The notes under the pieces: model-generated
Told to the model about the DNA's origin: nothing
Databases searched by the model: none
Seen by the model: the letters and a program-made list of their open reading frames with translations, nothing else
Shown here: one piece after another, positions 34,761 to 44,025 of the stretch
Position numbering within the stretch: the stretch's first letter is position 1
How the letters are laid out: the number at the start of each line of letters is the position of its first letter
Assembly: GCA_031262935.1 (NCBI GenBank)
Contig: JAISGU010000022.1
Span: 1 to 64,000, forward strand
Direction of reading: 5' to 3'
DNA: 64,000 bases
Source of the DNA: Mycoplasmataceae bacterium
GTDB lineage: Bacteria; Bacillota_I; Bacilli_A; Mycoplasmatales; Mycoplasmoidaceae
Program-made: the position numbers and the translations under genes

Positions 34761-34832
34761 ATCTCGGTGTATCGTCCCTTATTAGTATAAGTACGTTTTT
34801 GATAATCTCTGCAATATTTTTGAAAGCTACAA

Positions 34833-35684
34833 CTAGATGAATCGAATTTTATGATTTTTCTTTACTATAAAATGATTACTCGACAATCTAAATTTGATAT
34901 TACCTTTATTAGATTTAATAAATCTTATTAATGAATTAATCTTTTGAGAATTAATATTACTTTCATTAATAAATAACAAATATTGATAAATTAAATATTC
35001 GTTAAGATTAAATTTTGTTGAAAATTTTAATCCTTCCCATTTATTAAATTGTTGATTTATCAATGTTTGTTTTTTTTGGTTTTTTTTGTTAAATGAGCTA
35101 ATTTTATCAAATGTTTTATTGAACTTTTTAATAGATCATTTATTAATTTCTTTTCTTAACTTATTTCTTTGATAAATGTTTATTAGATTAGATTCATCAA
35201 TACCATAGATAATGTTGTGTTGATCACAATATTTTTGTAATTCATTTTTCCTTTTATTTAATAAAGGTCTAAAAATATGTAATGTTTTATATAAACTTTT
35301 TTTATGAATGCCTAAAAATAAACTTTTAGTTTTCCTTTTAAGTTGCATCAAAGCAGTTTCTATAAAATCATCCTTATTGTGAGCAATTAAAACATTAGTT
35401 CCATTCTTCAAAAAGAAATCATACCGAATTAATCTAGCGATGTTTTGGAAATTATTACCATAAAGTTTTTGATACTTATGATAAATTGCTTTTGTAACAT
35501 TTAATACTTTGACTTTTAGATGATTACTTTTACAATAATCTCTAACTATCGTCTCATCACGATTTACTGTTGGTCTTTTTTTATAATTAACATGACAAAC
35601 TAATTCAATGTGTTTTTTATATTTGTCTAATAGACACATTGAATCTGGACCACCAGAAACACCAATAATATATTTTTTATCCAT
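34833..35684 (-). CDS. tilS: TilS, tRNA-Ile lysidine synthetase
   Basis: A 283-residue N-type ATP pyrophosphatase that converts C34 to lysidine in tRNA-Ile(CAT), needed to read AUA, a common codon in AT-rich genomes. PP-loop IIGVSGGPDSMCLLDKY is at the N-terminus, with HVNYKKRPTVNRDE and LIAHNKDDFIETALMQLKR downstream. The C-terminal domain is short, as in other mollicute TilS. The start overlaps the upstream membrane gene by 8 nt; an alternative start at 35714 would add 10 residues. Confidence 0.88.
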
Positions 35685-36945
35685 GTCTGTGTTTACTAGT
35701 GTGATATGTTTCAATTTTTAAAGCATTATTTTCAATTTCTTTTAATTGTTCTTCTTTAATTGTGTTTGTAAAAATAGTATAAAGAGCAAATTGTTTTTCT
35801 TTTTGATCAAAACTATAGTGTTGTTCAATAAATTTAATACTTGTATCTAATCGTTGCATTAATTCATTAATTTGTGTCTTTGATACTTTAGTATCTGTTA
35901 AACGATTTTTAATCATTGGGGGAAGAATCTCCACAAAATTAAAATCGTTAATAGCATCAATACCATTTACATAATAGAAAGTTCTAAATGTTTTAATATT
36001 CCCTTCAACACTTTTAATAGCTTTATTGATGCTATTAACTTTTGAAGATAACATATTTTTAATAAATAAACCAATAATGATAGTGATAGTTCCAATCGGT
36101 AAAATAATCTGGAAGATTAAATCTAAATTTACTCCCCATTTACTAATAAATACTGATTTTAAAATAGTATATGTTGTTTGGAATATCATTACAAAAATCA
36201 AATATAAAAAATCAGATTTATTACTACTTCATGTATCGTTAATTATGTGGTCTTTCTTTAATGCTTTTTTGACAATTAAATTCATTAATCAACTTAATAA
36301 TCAATAACCCACAACAATTAATGTAGAAATAAAATTAAAGAAAGCAAAAACAATTGTTAAGTTAACAATAAAGTCCATATACATCTTGATATGAAAAATA
36401 CGGTAGTTCAATGAACTAGTTGGAAAAGTTAATGACAAATTCAATTTCTTATCAATTGCATTTTGTCTAATCATTCTAATTGCAACATATAGTTGAATGA
36501 TTAGAGCGATAATAGCAATCAAAGCTGTAATGAACATATAAGAATAAGCTACATCAATTTGATTGCTTCTAATACTTCACCCATCAGCAGGATTTGCTGG
36601 AGCAATTGAAAAGTTTTTATTTAAAAATAACATTAAAGAAAAATCAATTAATGGTAAAACTGCTCAAGTTTGCATAGTAGTATATGCGATTGCTAAATCG
36701 CTACCACTTGTTATATTTCCTTTACTTATAGCCGTTTTAATATCATTAATTGATTGACATCCCGCTAGTGCTGCTGGAACTAATTCGTGTTTTTGAGCAT
36801 AGACAGTATTTCTTTCAATAATGAACATCAAAGTGAAAGCAATCAACGCTAATGTAAATAAAATCCAAAATACTAAATTAACAATTGTTTTCCAATCAAT
36901 TGAAATAAATTTTGGTTTAAATTTATTAAGCAAACTTTTATTCAT
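35677..36945 (-). CDS. Polytopic membrane protein, function unknown
   Basis: The 422-residue protein has five or six hydrophobic helices: residues ~22-42 (LVFWILFTLALIAFTLMFII), ~137-157, ~185-207, ~232-252 and ~265-285. It ends in a soluble C-terminal region of about 130 residues with coiled-coil character (SKVNSINKAIKSVEGNIKTF; QLKEIENNALKIETYH). No family recognised. It is read with Trp TGA codons and overlaps tilS. Confidence 0.75.
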
Positions 36946-36984
36946 AACAAAATTATAAGTATTTTATAATGTGATATCAATAAT

Positions 36985-37059
36985 GGTACGGTAGCCAAGT
37001 GGTAAGGTCCGAAGCTGCAACCTTCGTATTCATCAGTTCGAATCTGATCCGTACCTCCA
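36985..37059 (+). tRNA. tRNA-Cys (anticodon GCA)
   Basis: A 75-nt cloverleaf with encoded CCA. Acceptor GGTACGG/CCGTACC is perfect, anticodon loop CTGCAAC, anticodon stem CGAAG/CTTCG perfect, T loop TTCGAAT with a perfect ATCAG/CTGAT stem. Confidence 0.95.
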
Positions 37060-37062
37060 TAA

Positions 37063-37139
37063 GCGCCCATAGCTCAATTGGATAGAGCATCTGGCTACGG
37101 ACCAGAAGGTTGCGGGTTCAACTCCTACTAGGCGCGCCA
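37063..37139 (+). tRNA. tRNA-Arg (anticodon ACG)
   Basis: A 77-nt tRNA with encoded CCA, 3 nt after tRNA-Cys. The anticodon stem TCTGG/CCAGA is perfect around loop CTACGGA. The acceptor has a C-A mismatch at 6-67. The T arm (GCGGG TTCAACT CCTAC) has a C-A mismatch at 50-64 and a G-T pair at 51-63. As the wobble-A34 tRNA it should read CGN codons. Confidence 0.85.
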
Positions 37140-37148
37140 ATAGACTCC

Positions 37149-38837
37149 ATGAGTAAAAATATACAATTTGAGAAAAACAAAAGGGCTCACGATTTATATA
37201 TTAATAAACCTTTGTTTAAATCCCTTTTAACAATTTTAACACCTGGGCTTGTAATGAATTTAATGACAGGTATTTATATCTTTACAAGCCAAGTGTTAAT
37301 TACTAGACTAGCGCCTATTGCACACGGTAGCAATATTGCAGAAAATTTTACACATTGATTTAATAATATTGATTTTCAACACATTAAAAGTCTTGGTTAT
37401 ACCAATCCAGTTGGAGATACAATTAAAGGAGCAATGTCAATATCTTCTCCTTTAATAACCATTATTGCTTCATCACCATTCTTTTTAGCAGGTGGTGCTA
37501 CTGTTGTGTTTACACAAGCAATGGGTAAAAAGAATCGTTATAAAGCAAATGAGATATTTAAAACATCATTTTGGATGGTGATATGTCTTGCAATATTGGA
37601 AATAATCATATTGTTAAGCATTAATAAGCCAGTCTTAACGGCAATGAGTCCAAAAAGTGAGACTACAACTGATCCAATATTACAAGATTTCTTTAATCAA
37701 GAACATGCATTACAAATAAAATTTGCTAGAGAATATACACTAATTTATTCAATTGGAATCTTCCTTCCATTATTAATGTTTTACTTTGCATCACTTGTAA
37801 AATCTGAAGGAAGATTCAGATTAGTAGTCATTACAAGCATTGTTTGTAATGTATTAAATATTGGATGCATTATTTTTTTTATATTAGTTGCAAAAATTGA
37901 TATGTACGGTGGTGCACTTGGTAGCACAATTAGTTATACCATCAATTTAACAACTATCCTAGTTTATATTGGTTTCTTAAATAAAAAAAACGATACATGA
38001 TTAAGTTTCAAAGTTTTATTTAAAAAAGGTGAGTCTAAGATTGTTTGAAATTTAATCTTACCAATTATATTAGTTGGATTATCATCATTTTTAATTGATT
38101 TAAGTTATGCTATAGCCAATATGGCATATATACCATTGCTTGCTAAAAATGCTGAAATTATTTATTTACCCGCTCAAGGTAATACGATGTATTTTCAAAC
38201 ATTAGAGGGTGCTATTATGCCGACATTAAATTTTGTTTTTGTAACTATCTATGGAATTATTGATGGAGCAAGAACAATTGTTGCATACAACTATGCAAAT
38301 GGAAATTGAAAACGTATTAAGAACGCTTATCATTTAACAATGTTGTTAACATTTGCTTATTCAATGTTCATGTTTCTTTTAATTGCTGTGGCTTTAGGGA
38401 AACCAATATTACAATTGTTTGATGTTAACCAATCAATGTTAAATGATGGATATAAAACGATGTTGATTCAATTGTGCATGGTTCCGATATTCTCGTTACA
38501 AGTATCAGCAATGTCGATATATATGGCAATTGGTGATATTGTAAAATCTAACATCTCTGCCATATTTCAAGACACCATTACTTTCTTCCCAATTATGTTC
38601 ATTATGTTAGCTATTACAAAATCACTAAATAATATTTGGTTATTTGTAGCAACTTATGTAATTAATGCTTTTATTGCAACTTTAATCATGGTTATATTTA
38701 CAGAATGATGAATTAAAAAACGTTTTGGTAAAATTAAAACTAAAAAGAAAGTTAACGGTGTTATTAAAACAGAATGAATTCAGACAAATAAACCAAAGCC
38801 TTCTTATATTGAAAGAATGTTAAATAAAGTTATTTAG
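37149..38837 (+). CDS. MATE-family efflux transporter
   Basis: A 562-residue protein with about twelve transmembrane helices in the multidrug and toxic compound extrusion family. The first helix pair reads LLTILTPGLVMNLMTGIYIFTSQVLI, and the pseudo-repeat begins near residue 310 (ILPIILVGLSSFLIDLSYAIANMAYIP). GGATVVFTQAMGKKNRYKANE matches the conserved loop after helix 2. It follows tRNA-Arg by 9 nt, so it may share the tRNA transcript. Substrate unknown. Confidence 0.85.
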
Positions 38838-38893
38838 ATTGGCGTTAAACTATAACTTTTCAAATAAATGAAAACTTATGCTTAATAAGTGCT

Positions 38894-38918
38894 AACTTTT
38901 CAAAAAAAATGAAAAGTT
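38894..38918. terminator. Bidirectional hairpin between MATE and tdk
   Basis: A 9-bp perfect stem (aacttttca / tgaaaagtt) with an A7 loop lies between two convergent genes; its right arm contains the first two bases of the tdk stop. A weaker related hairpin (ataacttttca / tgaaaacttat) is at 38852-38879. These are likely terminators for both directions. Confidence 0.6.
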
Positions 38919-39519
38919 ATATCTTTGGTTTATTTGGGATTTCGTGATGTTGTCTACATCTTGCTGTGTATGATTCGGTGTTTCCGATTTTAACAATTGG
39001 AGAATTATGGTTTGCTGGAATTCCATCAATAATTCTTTGCGTTCTAGTTGCTGGGGCACCACATTCAGTACATACAGCAGTTAACTTTGTTACTTTTTCA
39101 GCTTTTGATAACAACCTTAACATCGCAGGGAATGGTTCACCTCTAAAATCTTGATCAAGACCAGCAACATAAATCATTATTCCTTCATCTGCTAGTCTAT
39201 CACAAACATCACCAAGATTTTTATCAAAGAACTGTGCTTCATCAATGGCAATAACTTTATATTTCTTATTTTGCTTATGAATATAGTTATAAATTTCTTT
39301 TGATGTTTTAACTTCTATTGCTTTTTGTTTTCTACCATCTCTTGACTTAACTTGTCTGCTTCTAGTATCAATTTTTGGTTTGAATAATAAATATTCAACC
39401 TCAGCATATTTAAGTCTATTAAGCTTCCTTAACAATTCTTCAGACTTACCTGAAAACATTGGCCCACAAATGACTTCAATATATCCGAGTGGTGAATTAA
39501 ATGCGTTATATTTTGGCAT
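38917..39519 (-). CDS. tdk: Thymidine kinase
   Basis: A 200-residue type II thymidine kinase for thymidine salvage. Walker A GPMFSGKSEELLRKL near residue 19, catalytic IAIDEAQFFD near residue 92, GLDQDFRGEPF, and the zinc-binding CTECGAPATRTQR...CRQHHE are present. It follows purA by one nucleotide. Confidence 0.96.
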   Translation of the reverse strand: MPKYNAFNSPLGYIEVICGPMFSGKSEELLRKLNRLKYAEVEYLLFKPKIDTRSRQVKSRDGRKQKAIEVKTSKEIYNYIHKQNKKYKVIAIDEAQFFDKNLGDVCDRLADEGIMIYVAGLDQDFRGEPFPAMLRLLSKAEKVTKLTAVCTECGAPATRTQRIIDGIPANHNSPIVKIGNTESYTARCRQHHEIPNKPKI

Positions 39520-39520
39520 A

Positions 39521-40804
39521 TTAATGTTTAATAGTTCTTATTCGATCATTACCAACTGAAATATAAGTTATTGGTGTATCTAGTTGTTTAGACAAGAAAT
39601 TAATATATGCTTGTGCGTTCTTTGGTAAATCTTTAAAATGTTTTATTAAAGTAATATCTTCTTTTCAACCTTTAAATGTTTTATAAATTGGTTTACATAA
39701 AGCGTATTGCTTGTTATCTGGTAAAATTTCATGAATGGTTTTATTCTTATATTTATAAGCAACACAAACTTTGATTTCTTTTAAACCACTTAATACATCA
39801 AGTAATGTTAAAGCAATTTCAGTAGTTCCAACAACATTAACAGCATATCTTAACATTACTAAATCTAACCAACCAACACGTCTTGGTCTTTTAGTAACTG
39901 TTCCATATTCGCTACCACGTTCTCTAATATAGTCAGCAATTTTTCCATCAATTTCAGCAATGAATGGACCTTCACCTACACGTGATGTATAAGCTTTAAC
40001 AATGCTTAAAACATTATGCATCTTGGTGATACTAATTCCACTACCACTTGAAACCCCAGCAACTGTCGAAGAGGAAGTTACATATGGATATGTTCCCATA
40101 TCTATATCTAAGAAAGTTCCTTGTGCACCTTCAAATAAAATTTTCTTACCAACTTTATAAGCGTCATTTAATAAATCAATGGTGTTAGTAATATACGGCT
40201 TAATTTGTTGCCCTAAATCATAATATTCATTAACTAATTTATTAATATCGTTTTTACTAAAACCAACAGCTGGTAAGATAGCTTTTTTAGTTCTAAAAGA
40301 TAATTCAATCTTCTTTCTTAATTCATCTTTATCTAATAAATCACTTGTTCTAATGCCAACTCTTTGAATTTTATCTGCATAACAAGGACCGATTCCACAA
40401 AGGGTTGTTCCAACCTTTTGATCACCTTTTAAATCTTCATAGTATTTATCAATAGCAATATGATAATCAGTAATTACGTGAGCACGGTTAGAAACGAACA
40501 ATCTACCTTTAGTATTAAAACCGTTTTGTTTTAAGTAATTAATTTCTTTAATTAATGTTTTCGGATTAACAACAACACCGTGCCCAATTACAGCTTTTTT
40601 ATTAGGCTTAAAAATTCCAGATGGGATTAATCTTAATTTATATTTAACACCTTTAATAACGATGGAGTGCCCAGCATTATCTCCGCCTTGAAACCTAACA
40701 ATGTAGTCATATTCGTCAGCAAGGATATCCGTAAACTTTCCTTTTCCTTCATCACCGTATTGTGATCCGATGATTAACATACATTGTTTCTTAACTTGTT
40801 TCAT
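39521..40804 (-). CDS. purA: PurA, adenylosuccinate synthetase
   Basis: The 427-residue enzyme makes adenylosuccinate from IMP, aspartate and GTP. The GTP site GSQYGDEGKGKFTD is at residue 13, then the IMP site NAGHSIV, GVGTTLCGIGPCYADK (active-site loop), EGAQGTFLDIDMGTYPYVT and TVTKRPRRVGWLDLVMLRYA. A TATAAT ends 9 nt before the ATG. Works with PurB. Confidence 0.97.
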
Positions 40805-40813
40805 ACCATCAAC

Positions 40814-40819
40814 ATTATA
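40814..40819 (-). promoter_or_regulatory. TATAAT -10 box for purA-tdk
   Basis: A perfect minus-strand TATAAT ending 9 nt before the purA ATG, in the 35-nt spacer after rluD. It implies a very short leader. Confidence 0.55.
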
Positions 40820-40839
40820 TGTTGATTAACTTTACAAAA

Positions 40840-41748
40840 TTATGCGTTTTTTAACTCATTTTTTAAACCAATAAAAGTTTTATCAGGTTTGCACTCAAAT
40901 TCTAACAATTTATCAGTTGTGGGCTGATAAAAAGATAATTTATATGAATGTAGAAATTGTTCATAATCCTTATATCCATCATTTTTACCATACAAACTAT
41001 CGTTAAAAATAGGATGATGGATATAGGATAAATGAACCCTAATCTGATGAGTTCTTCCTGTATGTAATTGACATTCAATATAAGAAGCATTCTGATAATT
41101 TTCTAAAACAAATACTTCTGTTTCAGCGTATTTAGCTTTAGGTTCATCTGATACTGTCATTTTTAAAACTGATTGTTTACTACGGTCAATTGGAGCTTTA
41201 ATTAATAATCTTTGTTCAGTAAATTTATGATGAACTAAAGCTAAATATTTTCTAATTAATATTTTTTTATTAATTTGATTAATTAATGATTCATATGCTA
41301 ATTTGTTTTTAGCTATGACCATTAAGCCTGTGGTGTTACGGTCTAACCTTTGTACAATGCCCGGTCTTAATTGATCATCAAAATCTTTGATATTGATTTT
41401 GTTTAAAAGAACGTTTATAACGGTATCGTTTTCATTAAATGATGTTGGGTGACAAATCATGTTTTTAGGTTTATTAATAATAATTACATCATCATCTTCA
41501 TAAATTATTTCTAATTGTTTATTAGATTTAATTAATGAATGTTTTTGATTATTAATAAACTCATTAATAATGATTTTGTCACCTTTCTTTAGTATTAATC
41601 CTTTTTTGAAAGGAATTTCATTATTAACTGTAATTAGTTTATTTTCTAATAATTTATCAACATAACTTTTGTTTTGTTTTAATTGTTTAACTAAAAAACT
41701 ATCAAGCCTACTTTTATCTTCTAGTTTATATATAAAATTATTTTTCAT
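40840..41748 (-). CDS. rluD: RluD-family ribosomal RNA pseudouridine synthase
   Basis: The 302-residue protein has an N-terminal S4 RNA-binding domain (SRLDSFLVKQLKQNKSYVDKLLEN, residues 13-36). The catalytic domain has the RluA/RluD signature GIVQRLDRNTTGLMVIAKN with the essential Asp, and ends with ECQLHTGRTHQIRVHL. It usually follows lspA in Firmicutes; here a toxin-like gene lies between them. Which uridine is modified cannot be told. Confidence 0.9.
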   Translation of the reverse strand: MKNNFIYKLEDKSRLDSFLVKQLKQNKSYVDKLLENKLITVNNEIPFKKGLILKKGDKIIINEFINNQKHSLIKSNKQLEIIYEDDDVIIINKPKNMICHPTSFNENDTVINVLLNKINIKDFDDQLRPGIVQRLDRNTTGLMVIAKNKLAYESLINQINKKILIRKYLALVHHKFTEQRLLIKAPIDRSKQSVLKMTVSDEPKAKYAETEVFVLENYQNASYIECQLHTGRTHQIRVHLSYIHHPIFNDSLYGKNDGYKDYEQFLHSYKLSFYQPTTDKLLEFECKPDKTFIGLKNELKNA

Positions 41749-42361
41749 TGTTTTTAATAATTTTTTCTAATTCTTTGATTTCTTTATTTTGTTTTTCAAT
41801 AATTAGTGCGTTATATTCAGCAACATTTTCAATGGCAAGATGATAATTAACTCTTAAACTCATACAATTAGATTCTTTACCATATATACATGCTTGCATT
41901 TTGTCTTGAATCTTATCATGAATATCTTTAGAGTTCAAATAGTGTAATTCATCATTACATAAGTTAGCATATTGTTCTCCTTCAGTGTTTCTTATTTTTT
42001 CAAGACTTTTGAAATCCACTAAATTTTCTGTTAATGGTAATGCTTTACATAATAGTAAAGAACCAGTATATTTATTAAATTTATCATAAACAATTTCAAA
42101 ATCATAAGTATCATCCCTTTTATTCAATCATTTTTTATCACCGTCGTGAGTTATCGGAGCAAAATATAAACGATTTTCTAGTTCAATAATGATTCCAATG
42201 TATTTGTCGGAATGAGTTTTTATTTGGCCATAATGTGAATATATTTGTGAGTCTATTCTATTAGTTGGTCTATTAGAATAAGTTCCTTCACCTTTTAAAA
42301 AATTTATCAAATCTTGTTGTATTTCATAAATACGATAATTATTACTATGTTTTTTCATCAA
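41738..42361 (-). CDS. ToxN/AbiQ-like putative type III toxin endoribonuclease
   Basis: The 207-residue protein resembles ToxN/AbiQ/CptN endoribonucleases. The core KYIGIIIELENRLYFAPITHDGDKK (residues ~52-77) aligns with their K-x-Y-x-G-I-V-L...YFAPLSS-x-K motif. LLLCKALPLTENLVDF and the long helix NSKDIHDKIQDKMQACIYGK match the M-I-P-V and later helical parts. At the usual Ser-Ser position the sequence is Thr-His, so activity is uncertain. It lies between lspA and rluD, overlaps rluD by 11 nt, and is preceded by a structured non-coding leader, as expected for a type III toxin-antitoxin pair. Recognition is by motif memory only. Confidence 0.6.
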
Positions 42362-42475
42362 ATCTTAAATTTAGAACCCGAGCTTAGATAGTCTTTTGAC
42401 TGGTCTCGGAAACCATGTAGCCTTGTTGGTTACAAAATAATTTTAGCACATTATTTATTAGTTTTATTAGTTTTT
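42362..42475 (-). ncRNA. Structured leader, candidate RNA antitoxin for the ToxN-like gene
   Basis: The 114 bp upstream of the toxin-like gene hold no open frame but fold into nested hairpins. An outer 5-bp stem (42378-42382 with 42405-42409) encloses an inner 4-bp stem-tetraloop (42390-42401). A second small hairpin (42411-42415 with 42427-42431) lies upstream. A TAAAAT at 42440-42445 could be its -10 box. Type III antitoxins normally have two or more tandem repeats of about 35 nt; only one unit is seen here, so this is a weak candidate. Confidence 0.35.
42468..42475. repeat. Target-site duplication, left copy
   Basis: tagttttt directly outside the left terminal inverted repeat; an identical copy lies at 45108-45115. 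Eight base pairs is the length IS1595-family elements duplicate. Confidence 0.88.
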
Positions 42476-42500
42476 CTGCATGTCCCAATTAAGTAGTGCT
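42476..42500 (+). repeat. Left 25-bp terminal inverted repeat
   Basis: Begins ctgcatgtcccaattaag and is the exact reverse complement of 45083-45107. Confidence 0.93.
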
Positions 42501-42560
42501 AAAATAGGCGTCCGTTAGTCTTGCTTGTAATACTTTTAGTAATATTTGAAAGTTTATTAG

Positions 42561-42566
42561 TATAAT
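42561..42566 (+). promoter_or_regulatory. TATAAT -10 box for the cargo operon
   Basis: A perfect TATAAT 9 nt before the ribbon-helix-helix gene. The preceding gtaatacttttagt is shared in inverse with the transposase promoter region, so both strands of the element may be controlled by the same signals. Confidence 0.55.
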
Positions 42567-42575
42567 CTTGCTATT

Positions 42576-42737
42576 ATGAAGTTAGATCTAAAGCAAAAGG
42601 AAGTTAAACAAGTTGTTAGTTATCGTTTGACACCAAATACAATTAAACTAATTAAAAACCTTGCAAAAGAGAATAAATCCAGTGAATCTGTGGTCGTTGA
42701 ATACCTAATTCATCAAGGTGTTAAGGAACAAAAATAG
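42576..42737 (+). CDS. Small ribbon-helix-helix-like DNA-binding protein (cargo)
   Basis: A 53-residue protein. VVSYRLTPNTIKLIKNLAKENKSSESVVVEYLIHQGVKEQ fits the ribbon-helix-helix (MetJ/Arc/CopG) pattern: a short beta strand with alternating residues, helix A, a turn at N-K-S-S, then helix B. Such proteins are common antitoxins and operon autoregulators. It is the first gene of the cargo set, 22 nt before the GIY-YIG gene, so it could repress this promoter and the mirrored transposase promoter. Confidence 0.62.
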   Translation: MKLDLKQKEVKQVVSYRLTPNTIKLIKNLAKENKSSESVVVEYLIHQGVKEQK

Positions 42738-42758
42738 AACTCGTATATCAATCATACT

Positions 42759-43430
42759 ATGGGGAAGAAAAATGAAAGAAATACTTTTCACGGTAAAGGT
42801 GCAAGAGACTTAAACAAAAAATTTAAATATGAGATTTCTACATATGATTATTCAAAAGAACCAGTAAGACCACAGTCATTAATGGGTGCATTCGTTTTAT
42901 TTTTATTAATAGCGATTGTTTTGTTAATTTTATTAATAGTTAGTTTTGTAATGATGACTAAAGGGATAGATGGGAACCCTTGATTCATATTGGTGTATGT
43001 ATTTTTATTTGGATCTCCATTATTTTTTTGAATAAGTTATAAGGTTTATAAAAAAGACAAAATAAATACAATGAAATTTGATGAAATGCAAAAAATTTAC
43101 AATTTATGTAAATGCAATTTCGTTCCATCTGATGAATTTTTAACAATGCATATTCCGGAATTGCCAGGTGTATATATTCATCACAACATTACGAAAAATA
43201 TTTATTATGTTGGACAAGCTAAGAATTTAAATAGGAGATGTAAAAAGCATCTTACTGGATATGGGAATGGTGATGTATATGCTGATAAAAAATATGGCGA
43301 CAAATTTGAATCCGCTATTGTGTTATTAGGAGATACAGACATGTCATTAAACGAGCTTGAACGTCTTTATATAAAGAAATACCATGCTTCAATTGATGGT
43401 TACAATAGAACAGAAGGAAATAATGGGTAA
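42759..43430 (+). CDS. Membrane-anchored GIY-YIG nuclease-like protein (cargo)
   Basis: A 223-residue protein with two parts. Residues ~48-70 (FVLFLLIAIVLLILLIVSFV) and ~76-92 (ILVYVFLFGSPLFFWI) are two transmembrane helices after a basic N-terminus. Residues ~128-223 form a GIY-YIG domain: GVYIHHNITKNIYYVGQAKN, then LNRRCKKHL with the catalytic Arg and His, LNELERLYIKKYHA with the metal-binding Glu, and a final YNRTEGNNG. Key residues look intact, so it may cut nucleic acid at the membrane. It is read through two TGA Trp codons in the second helix. The stop overlaps the next gene by 8 nt. Confidence 0.78.
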
Positions 43431-44025
43431 AAAAATCATTAGAAACGATAAATTAAACGAACTTGTTATCAACCTGATTAGTATTTATGAAAGAATTAAA
43501 TGAGTTAGCAATAAATATGTTACATTTATTTATAAATTTAATCCGTCCAATCTAAAATTACCATCCAATAAAAGCTTGAAAATGATGGAAAAAAATATAA
43601 GAATGAATCATTTAAATTTTTTTGATCAAAAAATATACGACTGATATTGCAATGGTACAAATTATGAATACAAACCTTCTGAAAAGAAATATAAAATCGA
43701 AATTATTGATAAGTCATTTTCTTTTCTTTTGTGAATAAAATGTATTGATTCAAATGAATTAGTAATCTTATATAAATTTAAACAACTAAGAAATTTATTA
43801 GTACATTCATTAGAAAATTATTGTCAGTTATTTGATGTAAATTATGATACATCTCAACCAATACTTTCAAAACAAATATGTGACAGAATAGATGAAATTA
43901 AACGAGACATCCCAAAAATAATTAATAAGATTTTTACTTATATGCAAAATGAAGAAAAGAATTTGAAGATAGCTTTCCTTGATAAGAGCGATCTTGCTTG
44001 AATTAATACTGACACAAATCATTAA
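43423..44025 (+). CDS. Unknown cargo protein with HEPN-type RNxxxH motif
   Basis: A 200-residue, mostly helical, Lys-rich protein read through six TGA Trp codons. It is not a family I can name. Near residue 125, KFKQLRNLLVHSLENY carries an R-N-x-x-x-H motif in a predicted helix, the catalytic signature of HEPN ribonucleases found in many toxins and abortive-infection proteins. The start overlaps the GIY-YIG stop, and the end overlaps the transposase stop on the other strand by 23 nt. As the third cargo gene it may be an effector. HEPN assignment is inference from one motif. Confidence 0.5.

Noticed and set aside
36985-37139. Larger tRNA cluster
   Set aside because: Only two tRNAs are present; the next gene starts 10 nt later and no further cloverleaf fits.
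42378-42409. Rho-independent terminator before the toxin-like gene
   Set aside because: The stem is short with an interrupted helix and no U run follows on the minus strand.
42371-42431. tRNA-like element in the leader of the ToxN-like gene
   Set aside because: A gggttc word suggests a T loop, but acceptor, D and anticodon arms cannot be formed; the stems are simple nested hairpins.
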